Assembly: GCA_019400425.1 (NCBI GenBank)
Contig: JAFREE010000121.1
Coordinates: forward strand, 1 to 64,000
Origin: Hymenochaete sp. R1
Lineage: Eukaryota; Basidiomycota; Agaricomycetes; Hymenochaetales; Hymenochaetaceae
DNA: 64,000 bases
Reading direction: 5' to 3'
Shown here in pieces: positions 44,887-54,370 of this stretch. Every line of letters starts with the position of its first letter. Position 1 is the first letter of the stretch. Position numbers and translations under genes: made by a program. Under the pieces are notes generated by a model. That model saw only the letters and a list, made by a program, of their open reading frames with translations. It was not told where the DNA came from and did not search any database.

Positions 44887-46662
44887 GGTGTGTGCGTAAG
44901 GAAGAGAAAAGTGATGTGAGAGACGGAAAGGTGCGCTGTCGTCGTCGTTGTCGTCGTCGTCGATGTCGTGGATGCGGTCGTTGAATGCGACGACGGTGGC
45001 TCGACAGATGAAGACGTCGAAGTGAGAGAGTGGTAGAAAGAAGTCGATGCCCAAGCTAAGCAGTCCAAGCTTTCAGAAGTCAGAGCTTCTGTTGGCTATG
45101 AAACCGTGGGCAGAGGTAAAGAGCGATGGAAGTCAGGAGAAGACACAATGCCAGCTTTTTATGAGCAGAGTGATCGACGCGGGCGGAGTGTCGGCTAATG
45201 CCTGCCTCGCGCATCCTTTTCGAGAAACTTTACCTTAGGCATTCTCCAGTGAGTTGAGTAGTTCTTCAACAATATTATGAGCCGTTTCTAATCAATAAAT
45301 TAGCTTACTGATTTTATTCAGAGCATTTGATAATCGAGGTCCGAGTTCTTCGGTCCGAGACGTGTCCACGTCGCGTCGCGTCATTTGTAAATCACGTTAC
45401 CGCGTTTCGAAAGCCATTTCGCAAAGAAAGAGATCAATATTCACAGAGATCGCAAAACTGTCTTTCAACCAGCAATTCATTTATTTGTTATATATGTAAA
45501 AATGCACGCAACTAGTCGAGTTCCAATGTCGTCGCATCCTTCTTTCTCCCATTCCTTCTGAATCGTAAGAATTGACAGGTTCTGTCACCGTATTCCAAGC
45601 TTGCGAGAGGGTCGTCATGCCCGATTCAATATTGATGATTCCACCCATCGAAGTTTCCCCTTATCAGGTCAATGTCTTTTCCACGGAACTTTTTCATCTA
45701 ATAGTCAACGTCAACCAGGAGAATTGAAGCTACTCCCGTAGGTCAGTCACTCACTCGGAGAACCCTCACAATATTTAGAAACGCACTCTTTTGACCTTCA
45801 CGTAGGTCTGTTCTTTTGTCGCCTCGAGTGCCTTTCATTGGAAACTTTGCGGCGAATGAGCTAGCAGCGATGTTTCGCGCCTCTATATCAACCACTAAAG
45901 CAAACTCAGTCTCGGAATTTGATGCGGTATTCTTGAACTCTTACCCATTCAAGGCAGCGACGTAAATCCGACTCTTTGACCTCCATCCTCTTCAACGCTC
46001 GCCCCTCAAAACGACACAGTTCCGAAGGAAGAGGCTCCTTACAATCAGTCAGACAGCTCGTGCATAGACAATCATCTCCGAAGAAGGTCCAATGTTCACG
46101 TTGTCGACCTGACTTCGGGGTTCACCGATGAGAGAAACGGGTTTCAAGAAACCAAAGGCTAAAATGTGGAATGACGTTGCTTCTTCCGTGGCGTAATGCT
46201 ACTCTCTTTGGCGTCGATGACCGTCTATGACAAGAAGGAATAGAACACAGACGACGCAGTCAATGAGCCAACAGTACTAGTGAGTGAGTCGACTTCGCGT
46301 CCAATGAAATTTGCAGTGAAGATCATTTCGTTGGATGGGATCGACAGAGCCATTGGGACGACGACTGACAACTGACTCTTCGATTAGTCTCTTTCACCTA
46401 GTACGCCATTCAAAAAATGCAAGCTGGATTTTCGTACCACTGCTCACTATTCTGCACACGTCCTAATGTATGAACTGCTGTGCTACGTGTTGCGGACCCA
46501 CCCAAAACGTCCGATCTTCTTACGGCCATCAGCGAACGAAATAATGTTGCCTAAGCACCATGCGCCTCCATCGTGTTTCGACATCTCTATCTTCAACGTC
46601 CATCATTGCATCCAGCTCGTCTAACAGTTTCAGCATTGATATTTAACTCTCGATCACCAACG
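44887..46662. other. Intergenic within left arm
   Basis: 1.8 kb between two divergent genes, matched by 60263-61960. A piece near 45890-45965 stays open in both arms (containing SVSEFDAVFLNSYPFKAAT) but shows no start, splice sites or known motif. No gene called. Confidence 0.35.
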
Positions 46663-48491
46663 ATGGCACTTTTGGAACATGCTCAAGGCTTCTCCGACAT
46701 CATCGTCAGTTCCCTTGCACGACCATTGACCTCCCAGAAATCATTACCAGTGGACGATAGAAGTATATTGCAAAAACTGCAAGAGTATGATCTATACGGC
46801 ATGATCACAGAGAGATCTCAACACGCTATGGGATTAGGAGCATATTCTGACGTTTTCAAAGGAAAGTGTCGCTTTCACTCACATCAACAGATCACCATTG
46901 CCATCAAGCGTTTACGATTTCGGCCGGATGCAGTCGAGTACAAATGTGTGAGCCATCTTGCACTTCAAGCAAGAAATTGACTAAATATTTTATTCAGATA
47001 TTTGAGAAGGAGATCTATATGTGGTCCAAGCTTAACCATCCCAATATCCTCCCACTCCTCGGCTATTCTTTTTGCGGAGATACCGGTTACCCTTTACTTG
47101 TTTCAGCATGGATGGATTTTGGTACTGCTTGGAATTATATCAACGATCATACTGAACTTTTACTCTCGGATATCCTGCCTCTGGTTCGTTCACTCTGTCA
47201 TAAAATCGGTTGTCATACACAACAATCCTTTTACCAACCAACAGATATGCGATGTGGCTGCTGGTCTGCAGTATCTTCACAAGAAAGGTGCCATTCATTC
47301 TGATCTCAAATCGGTGAGAAACAAGAATCATGTATGTACTCGCACGATGAACTGTATCTCACCAGGACAATGTCGTTATTACTCCTGAACGCCACGCAAT
47401 GCTTTGTGACTTTGGTACTGCATGAATGTATCTTCCCACTGAGTCGCTTGGCAGGATCACCCCAACTGTTAAAGGGACTCTACGTCATCTTGCCCCAGAG
47501 CTTCTTGAAACATCAGACCCGTCTCGTCATTCTAAGGAAACGGACGTCTGGGCGTTCGGAATGACAATCTACGTGCGTTCTTTACACCTCAATCCTTTTA
47601 CTTCGCCATGATGAATCGCATAATTGTTATAGGAAATGAGTACGAGACGAAGACCATTTGAAGGCACGACGGAGTTTCAAGCGTACACTGCCATTGCGAA
47701 AGGATTATTACCGAGTTTTCCCCCGCAATCATCGAACGATGTTTGCAATTTATATCCAGAATTGCAAAGCGTATGCAAAAGTTGTTGGCACTTGAAAGCT
47801 TGCGATCGGATCCATGCAGAGGATATCCATACTCGACTCAAACTATTGTCACAGGCTGATGATGACATGTCTAGCCATTCTGATACCAAAGTGAGTGGAA
47901 TAAATTCGAATCTTCAATTCTGGAAACTCATCTCTTTACTCCTTTCCATAGGAGAGCCAAGGCGTGATGGTTCAAAATGAGAAACCCATGTTTATAGGAT
48001 CGTATTACGGCCCTCCTTCATATTCTATTAGCGAGAGCGATTCAACTGGCAGCGATGATGGGAAGAGCCTCGTTATGGTGTCAGATGAGGAAGAAAGAAT
48101 GCCTGAGAGTGATCGTGAGAGTGTCGATGGTGGAATTGCGTCGGATCAGGGTGAATTATCAATCGATTATGAGCAGGATAATGTCGGTGAAGAGGTTGGT
48201 TTGGACGAGGGTGAAGAAGTCGAAGAAGACAATATGTCGAATGGCAAGCAGGAGATCGGTGTTTTGGAAGATGGGGAACTTGAAGCTCCATACGCATACG
48301 ACGATACCTATGACGATAATACTGAAGGCATCTATCAAGATGAGCTCGGTGACGCAAAAACCGAGAGTGACGACTATGGTGCCTACCTTTCGGATGACCA
48401 AGGTGACTTATACTACGAGGCTGGTGATGATGGGTATGATAATAATGAATGGGAAACGGGTTCGGCTGGGTATTACAATGAATATGATTAA
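46663..48491 (+). pseudogene. TKL-like kinase with acidic tail, left-arm copy, nonsense mutation
   Basis: Exons 46663-46947, 46998-47183, 47245-47313, 47366-47572, 47633-47890, 47952-48491 would give 514 aa. Kinase motifs GLGAYSDVFKG, IAIKRLRF, IHSDLKSDN and CDFGTA are followed at once by TGA (47423-47425), where the right-arm copy has CGA (Arg). Downstream the frame is open again through APELLE and a strongly acidic tail (SDEEERMPESDRESVDGG). It is therefore one C-to-T change from intact: a very young pseudogene, unless the stop is read through or is a sequencing error. Start MALLEHAQG is the first ATG of the frame. Confidence 0.82.
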
Positions 48492-48952
48492 TTCCTTCTT
48501 TCTACTCTTTACTGTCTATAATCTTCGGTATTTGCTGTGGGGCTCACAGGATGTGAAGCACGATAGTGTAGTATGGATGGACGCGAACGCGAAATGAGAG
48601 ACTGAGAGAATGAATCACTGGGGACATGGAATAATTCCGAACCCAAGGAGTTATTTGCAACGAATATAGCTCGCCATCGACAATGGATGTATATGAAGGG
48701 CTCACGTACTTCCTTGCGTTGCATCAGGGAAGAACCAAGTCGTATTGATCTGAGCCTAGAGCGTGGGAATACATTAGCAAACAAGCAGGAAGCAGGGCCT
48801 CGGGCGTGTACCTCCGCCCCTCTGTTGTTGTTGTACGCGTTATTCAAACCATCACAACCAAAGGTTCTTTTTCAAAGGACTTTTATCATTGAAAACTAGT
48901 CACGATACTTCTTGGTATCTTCTCGTTATCATCACCGCGCATTCGCAAGATT
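48492..48952. other. Convergent 3' region within left arm
   Basis: Between the kinase and FTR1 stops; conserved in the right arm (57937-58434). No gene seen. Confidence 0.4.
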
Positions 48953-50446
48953 TCATGCATTTGACGTCTCCTCAACCTCGCCTTGATCGACCCTCGTTCC
49001 ATTCTCTTCCGAATTCTTCGCCTCTGACGCGTTCGACCTATCCACATTATTCTCTTGATGACTCCGAAGGATGACCTCTTGGTGCCGCTTATACGCCTCT
49101 GTCTTGTACCCGAAGAACGTCGAGCGACCTTCAGAGACTTTCATGTAGACGAGGATGGAGACGGCGAGGAGCCAGTAGAGGACGTAGGACAGGACTGTGC
49201 CAACTGGGAAGGTTGCCTGGTGAGTAGTAGACCTATTTCAATAGATAAGAAGACGATACTTACTCGTCGCAGTGTTTGTCCAACCGAAAATGGCACCAAA
49301 GATCTCCCACCCTTGACCGTCAAGGTTATTCTCCGGGTTACAACAGTCAAGATGCCACACGACATCTTTCATCACAACGCGTCTGTCAACTTCTGCAGAA
49401 AGGGGAGAAAAGCTTTACTTACTCCGCACGTCAAAGCTTCCTGGTCCGTCCCCTCCTGTATCATCCACCTCAGCCCCGACAAGCCTCACAAACACGTACG
49501 ATTCAAACGATCCAACTGCTTTGGAGAAGAGACCCGCGCCGATGAAAAGGACGAAGGATGTGATGACGACGAGGAAGAGAGTGAGGGCTGCACGAGAAGC
49601 AAAAAGGTAGATGAGGAACCCGGCGAGGAGACCAGCTGCGATGCCTGTTATAGCGGCGAGAGGGATGGAACGTGCGGATTGGCCAAGGGAAACGCCTCCG
49701 ACGAAGACGACAGCCTGAAGGATACTGTTGTGAGTGGTTACATCTTAGATAAAGGAACATTGACTGACCTCCATTCCCTCACGCAATACAGTAATGAACG
49801 GCAACAAAAACAGAACCCATCTTCCCGCTCGTCCTTCCTTCGCCCTCCTCTCCGACTTTTCGAACGCTCTCGCGAGCTTGACGCGCCATTTCGCGTGCGC
49901 ACGGTCCAGCTTGAGCATGGTGAGACCCATGGCGAGGATGATGAGGGCTGCGACGAGGGAGAAGATGCCTTCCCAGAGATCTTCGGTTTTCGACCAGAGA
50001 TCGGAGGCTTGGGTGAACCAGACTGCGATGAACGCTGCACCGATGGCGAGAGCTATGAAGAGTCCTAGCGCGGAGCCAAGGGCGATCTGGATGCAGGTTA
50101 GATGGAAATTGGGTGCGTCAGTGAGGACTCAAACCTGGATGCGAAGTTTGCGAATGAGTCGTCTGGTTGCAAGGTCCGTGTTTTGCTCTTGAGCATCTGC
50201 AAGTTCGGGGAGTCGTAACTGATTATCGCTATTAGTCTCTTCTTTCTCAGGTGAGTTTCCGCCTTCCACTTGGCCTGTGCCCTTTTCATTGGCTTGGTGA
50301 TGATGGAGGAAGAGGCTATGAGGATGAGACGCGGAGTTTGGCCTGGCGATTTGGTCGACGAGACCCAGAAGGACCGATACGATGATTGCTGCCTCCAATG
50401 TCTCCCGGAAGACGATGAAGAAAATGGGCACTGAGAAGACAGACAT
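48953..50446 (-). CDS. FTR1: High-affinity iron permease FTR1
   Basis: Predicted 433-aa plasma-membrane permease from five exons (50446-50135, 50086-49769, 49714-49423, 49392-49264, 49203-48953). FTR1 passes Fe3+ made by the ferroxidase FET3. Seen: MSVFSVPIFFIVFRETLEAA with the first REXLE iron motif; a loop rich in His, Glu and Asn; GLFIALAIGAAFIAVWF; the second motif in TVLREGMEAVVFVGGVSLG; GLLAGFLIYLFASRAAL; DVVWHLDCCNPE; and a last helix LSYVLYWLLAVSILVYMKV. It is divergent from FET3 with a shared 540-bp promoter, the usual fungal arrangement. Exons 2-5 lie in the left inverted-repeat arm up to 50010; the first exon, promoter and start of exon 2 are unique. It is the only complete FTR1 here. 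Confidence 0.95.
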
Positions 50447-50589
50447 GGCGGACGGAGGGAGATGCTCGACGGCGGGCAATCGTATGCAGCTAACTATAAA
50501 ACGGGAGCTCGTGTGCAGATGGGAAAAAGGAATAGCGGAAGGGGGTGATTCGTCGGCTCCGACGGGGAGCGCGTGCATCTTATCGCGGT

Positions 50590-50598
50590 ATCAGATAG
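50590..50598 (+). promoter_or_regulatory. Near-consensus iron GATA site
   Basis: ATCAGATAG, 8 of 9 against ATCWGATAA, 144 bp upstream of FTR1. Confidence 0.45.
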
Positions 50599-50697
50599 TT
50601 CAGTTCTATTTCCAGCTTCCGACCATCGCATGTCTCATTTTTGAACTCAATTGCCAGCAGGACACATGTTGATGTTGCTGTCGCGTTAGTCTCATGA

Positions 50698-50706
50698 TTA
50701 TCTGAT
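50698..50706 (-). promoter_or_regulatory. Perfect iron GATA site
   Basis: Reads ATCAGATAA on the minus strand, a full match to the Urbs1/SreA-type site ATCWGATAA. It lies 252 bp upstream of FTR1 and 281 bp upstream of FET3. Confidence 0.6.
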
Positions 50707-50986
50707 TAGCCGGACGTCCATCTCATCTCTTCGCCCCATCTTCTAGTGCTCGTTCGCTTTCCTTGTGGTCTGCTAACTTTCCTTGTCGGCCGAAGAATTT
50801 AATTTCTCGACTTCGAGACGGCACCGATATGGTTTCTAAATTTGCACGCACCTCCCCTACCATACTCTATCATCTCTTTCCCACTCTATTTTGATATTTT
50901 GATTAGACCCGGATCCCGCGTTTTTATCAGATATACATCGACTCTGGCGTATCTTTCTTTCAATCCCCCATCCTCATCACCTCACC

Positions 50987-53556
50987 ATGGCCTCCTTCCT
51001 CACTGCCTCTCTCGCGGTCCTCTTTTCCCTCCCTTTCACCCTCGCAGGCCTCACCCAATATTGGTGGAACATCACTTACGTCGACGGAGTGAACCCAGAC
51101 GGACTTTTTCCTCGGCGCGCCATCGGCGTCAACGACTCATGGCCTCCTCTCCCCATTGACGTGCCCGCGAACGACACCCTCCTCCTTCACGCGACCAACT
51201 CGTTGGATAAACCAATGACGGTGCACCACCATGGTATTGATCGTTTAAAATTTACAATATTTTTAATCTCCGTGTTTACTTTCTGCTCTCTTCGCTCAGG
51301 GATGTTCTTCAATAATGCAAGTTGGTATGACGGGGCAATTCAGTTGAGCCAATGGTAAATCGTCTTCAGCACCTGTCGTGTCTCTGGAAGAAATTTTGAC
51401 TGTGATTTCTTCAGCGGAATACCGCCCGGGGAGACATTTACGTATGTCGTGCCAATCAACGAGTCCGGACAGTGGGGTACCTATTGGGCACATGCGCATG
51501 CGAACGGTGGTTTGACAGGTCCGTTTTTGTCGTTTTCCTTTCGAGTAACGAAGTTCGACCTTAAATCGCTGGTTTGAAGATGGTCTGCGCGCGCCACTTG
51601 TCATTCATCCGGAGGAAGAGGTTCATGCCAGCGATTATGATGAAGGTGGGTGTCTCTATTTGGATCGTGATTCACAGTGTGCGCTGGTCAAAATTGATTC
51701 GGCCTTTATAGAATACACGATTGTTATGAGTGATTGGTATCACGACGAACATGACGTCCTCATCGACTCTTTCATCTCCATGTCGAACCCTGGAGGCGCT
51801 GAGCCCGTTCCTCGTACGCATTTCTGTTTTTACACCAGTATTCCGCATTAACATTACCACGCTTAGAATCACCGCTCCTCTACTTTGCCCAAAATGGATC
51901 TTACCTTACTGGCTTCAATGGCAACGCTTCCCTTCCCTTCTCCCCATCCAAGACGTACCGCCTTCGACTCATCAACGCCGGCTCCTTCGCTATGTTCTTT
52001 TTCTGGATTGACGGGCACTCCATGCGTATAATCGAGGTCGATGGAACGGATACGCAAGCTATGGACGTCGACATGCTCAGCTTGACGGTTGCGCAGAGGT
52101 ACTCGATTCTCGTCACGGCGCTGAACGAGAGCGAGGTAACGAATGGGCAAATGAACTTTGCTATACACGCAAATATGGATACGGACATGTTTGATACCGT
52201 GCCAGATGACCTAAACCCTAGTGAGTCGATCGCTTTCTTTTTCTTCTTTGCGACTGGGTTTTTAAAGATGAAATGCAGATGCTACCGCCATTCTCTCGTA
52301 CAATTCCTCATATACCCTTTCCTCGCCCGAGACCGTCGATGCGTATGCAGATACAAATGATACTGCGCTCGTGCCCATCCCTGTACTTGCGCAGTATCCT
52401 TCACCCGACCGCACTATTGAATTACTTGTTTCGTTCGACACGATGACGGATGGGACGAATCGGGCTATGTTCAATGAGTTCGTTCCCTTCTTGCATTTCA
52501 TATTGGACTTCCTCTCACATGGTCGTTACTACTGTGCCGTTTTGCAGCATCACGTACAACGCGCCTGTCGTACCTACGATTTTCAGTGCCGTTTCTCTTG
52601 ATAATGTAACGGGCCAAGGGGGTGCGGCAGACGTTGAGGGAGCGTACGGGCCTTGGAACTATGTGCTTGAGCTTAATGGGACAGTGGACCTAGTAGTTCA
52701 GAATGGAGATGCCGGTAAACATCCTTTGTAAGTTCTTTCTTTTGTCGTAATGTCGTCGAGGGACTAAAAAAAATTCGCGCATAAACGACAACAGCCATCT
52801 TCACGGCCACAAGTTCCAAATCGTCAACCGCGCAAGCGACTATACTTCGTCCGACCCATCTCTCAACCCCGCACTCATCGAGGGTCAAGAGAATCCCGTT
52901 CGGAGAGATACGGTTCAGATCGAGAGCGGCGGAAGCGCGACGTTGAGGTTCCTGGCTGATAACCCAGGGGCTTGGTTTTTGCATTGTACGTTCCCTTCAT
53001 CTATACTATGAGAATTGATTCCAACGTCACCATTCATTCGCTTTGCAGGTCATATCGGTACGGAATTAAGCTATCTCCTTAATCAATGGCGGCAAGCTAA
53101 TATTTTTTGTACTTTCATTTAGAATGGCATCTCGAAGCAGGCCTCGCTATTACCCTCATCACCTCCCCTTCCTCAATGGTTGCCGCCGCCGACCCAACGA
53201 CAGGAACCCATCCAATTCCTTCCTCGATGTATTCCCAATGCGCCGCCCTCTCCGTCCCTACAGCAGGCAACGCCGCCGGCCTATTCTCCACCACTGACCT
53301 TACAGGTCTCACCCTTGGACCGTTTGTGCAGAACAACGGATGGCATGGGAAGGGCATTGGGGCGATGGTTGGGTGTGTGCTGAGCGCCATTGTGGGTGTG
53401 CTCGGGGTCGTTTGGTACGCGGTTCTTGGGGAAAGGTTGAGCGAGGGAGAGGTAGAGGCGATGGCGTGGAAGAAGGTGGAGGAGAAGGAGAGGAGGCGGA
53501 GGGGTGTGCTAGGAATGTTTGGGATTGGGAAGGGTGGTGCGGAGAAGAGGGAGTGA
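50987..53556 (+). CDS. FET3: Multicopper ferroxidase FET3
   Basis: Predicted 646-aa protein from eleven exons (50987-51233, 51300-51354, 51415-51518, 51580-51645, 51712-51813, 51867-52220, 52279-52477, 52548-52727, 52795-52985, 53049-53057, 53123-53556). It oxidises Fe2+ to Fe3+ at the cell surface and hands it to FTR1. Seen: a signal peptide ending near TLAGLT; copper motifs HHHG, WAHAHANGGLTDG, HPFHLHGH and HCHIEWHLEAG, including the type 1 copper Cys-His pair; cupredoxin domains in the usual order; and a C-terminal membrane helix (GAMVGCVLSAIVGVLGVVWY) with a short basic cytosolic tail. Exon 10 is only 9 nt and encodes the core of HCHIEW, so it must be spliced for activity. The second copper site reads WAHAH where many family members have W-[YV]-H-S-H. 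Confidence 0.94.
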
Positions 53557-53994
53557 GGGGTTGAGCCGGATTGATAATCGAAGAAAAGTGCTTCATTGAA
53601 TATCGTTTTCTTTTTTCCTGGCTATTTGCAGTTGTGTTTCCCTCTTGCTTCAAGGATCACTATCAAATAAGTAATTTTGATATTAACGAATCTGAAACGT
53701 CAAAGGTGTACATGTGTATGGATGAAAAGATAAAGTGTCCTTCAGTGCCAGATGCGTGCAAGCTATCACGCCGCTCGTCGAACTTCACTTCGATCTTCTC
53801 TTTTTTTTGTTCTGCGCTGCGTGCGTTCGGGTTAGTAGTCGGAGTACACAAATGAATTAGAAAAACGGTAAGGAGAAAGGCAAGGAAAGACGAGATGCAA
53901 TTGACCTGATCAAGTCTGGCGTCAAAAGTCGAACAGGCACCTTTCGAGTCTAACACTGTCTGTGAAGCCTTTAAATTCGGATATATAAACCAGC
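53557..53994. other. 3' region of FET3
   Basis: No gene seen; presumed 3' UTR and spacer before a minus-strand kinase relic. Confidence 0.4.
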
Positions 53995-54370
53995 ATCGTT
54001 ATTTGACGACTTAGGGAACATCTAAAGCTTCCCGTTCATGATTGTCATGTCTACTTGAGCTTCTATGAGATTTCGGTACGGCTTTTGCTAGTGCTCAATT
54101 CCTAAACCATAGGTTAGACGTTGGTAGAGGAGAAAGAGGATGAACAAAAAAGAAGTGCACATAGACTGCTAGTGTCACCACCTCGAAAGACCAGACACCG
54201 TTACTTTTTATACGGTTTGCAGTGACATTGTGGTTGACGAGCTCGGGAACAAGGCAACGTGTCCTTATTCCGTCGACGCCATCTTTGCAATAGAATCTGT
54301 TGAGAAATACATCGTGCAGCGCCGAAGTCGTAAATTAATGATCTTCCCTCAGGAGAACTGGCAATGTTAT
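53995..54370 (-). pseudogene. Kinase C-lobe relic
   Basis: On the minus strand: NIASSPEGRSLIYDFGAAR (exon 4 start with the DFG region), a decayed LVPELVNHN (APE region), NGVWSFE, an intron-like gap, and near 54050 ELSTS with a frameshifted PYRNLIEAQVDMTIMNGKL (exon 5). Stops and frameshifts rule out function. Its first bases overlap the end of the upstream kinase-receiver gene. Confidence 0.75.

Larger units (their letters stand above)
43625..50010 (+). repeat. Left arm of a 6.4-kb inverted duplication
   Basis: The reverse complement matches 56875-63273 throughout, about 90% by eye with small indels, including non-coding stretches. The outer boundary is sharp at TACCCATATTG (43625 against 63273). 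The inner boundary lies inside FTR1, at AGGCTT (50010 against 56875). The arm carries a hypothetical gene, a kinase copy and most of FTR1. Confidence 0.9.
50447..50986. promoter_or_regulatory. Shared FTR1-FET3 divergent promoter
   Basis: 540 bp between the two start codons. It contains two ATCWGATAA-type sites (listed separately), and CT-rich runs near the FET3 start. Iron-repressed co-expression is inferred from motif and arrangement. Confidence 0.7.

Noticed and set aside
45890..45965. Possible small gene in the arm intergenic region
   Set aside because: A stretch is open in both arms but has no start, no splice sites and no known motif; similarity between arms is explained by the duplication itself.
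47423..47425. Stop-codon readthrough or selenocysteine at TGA in the left-arm kinase
   Set aside because: The intact copy has CGA (Arg) at this place and fungi lack selenocysteine insertion; a simple nonsense mutation is enough.
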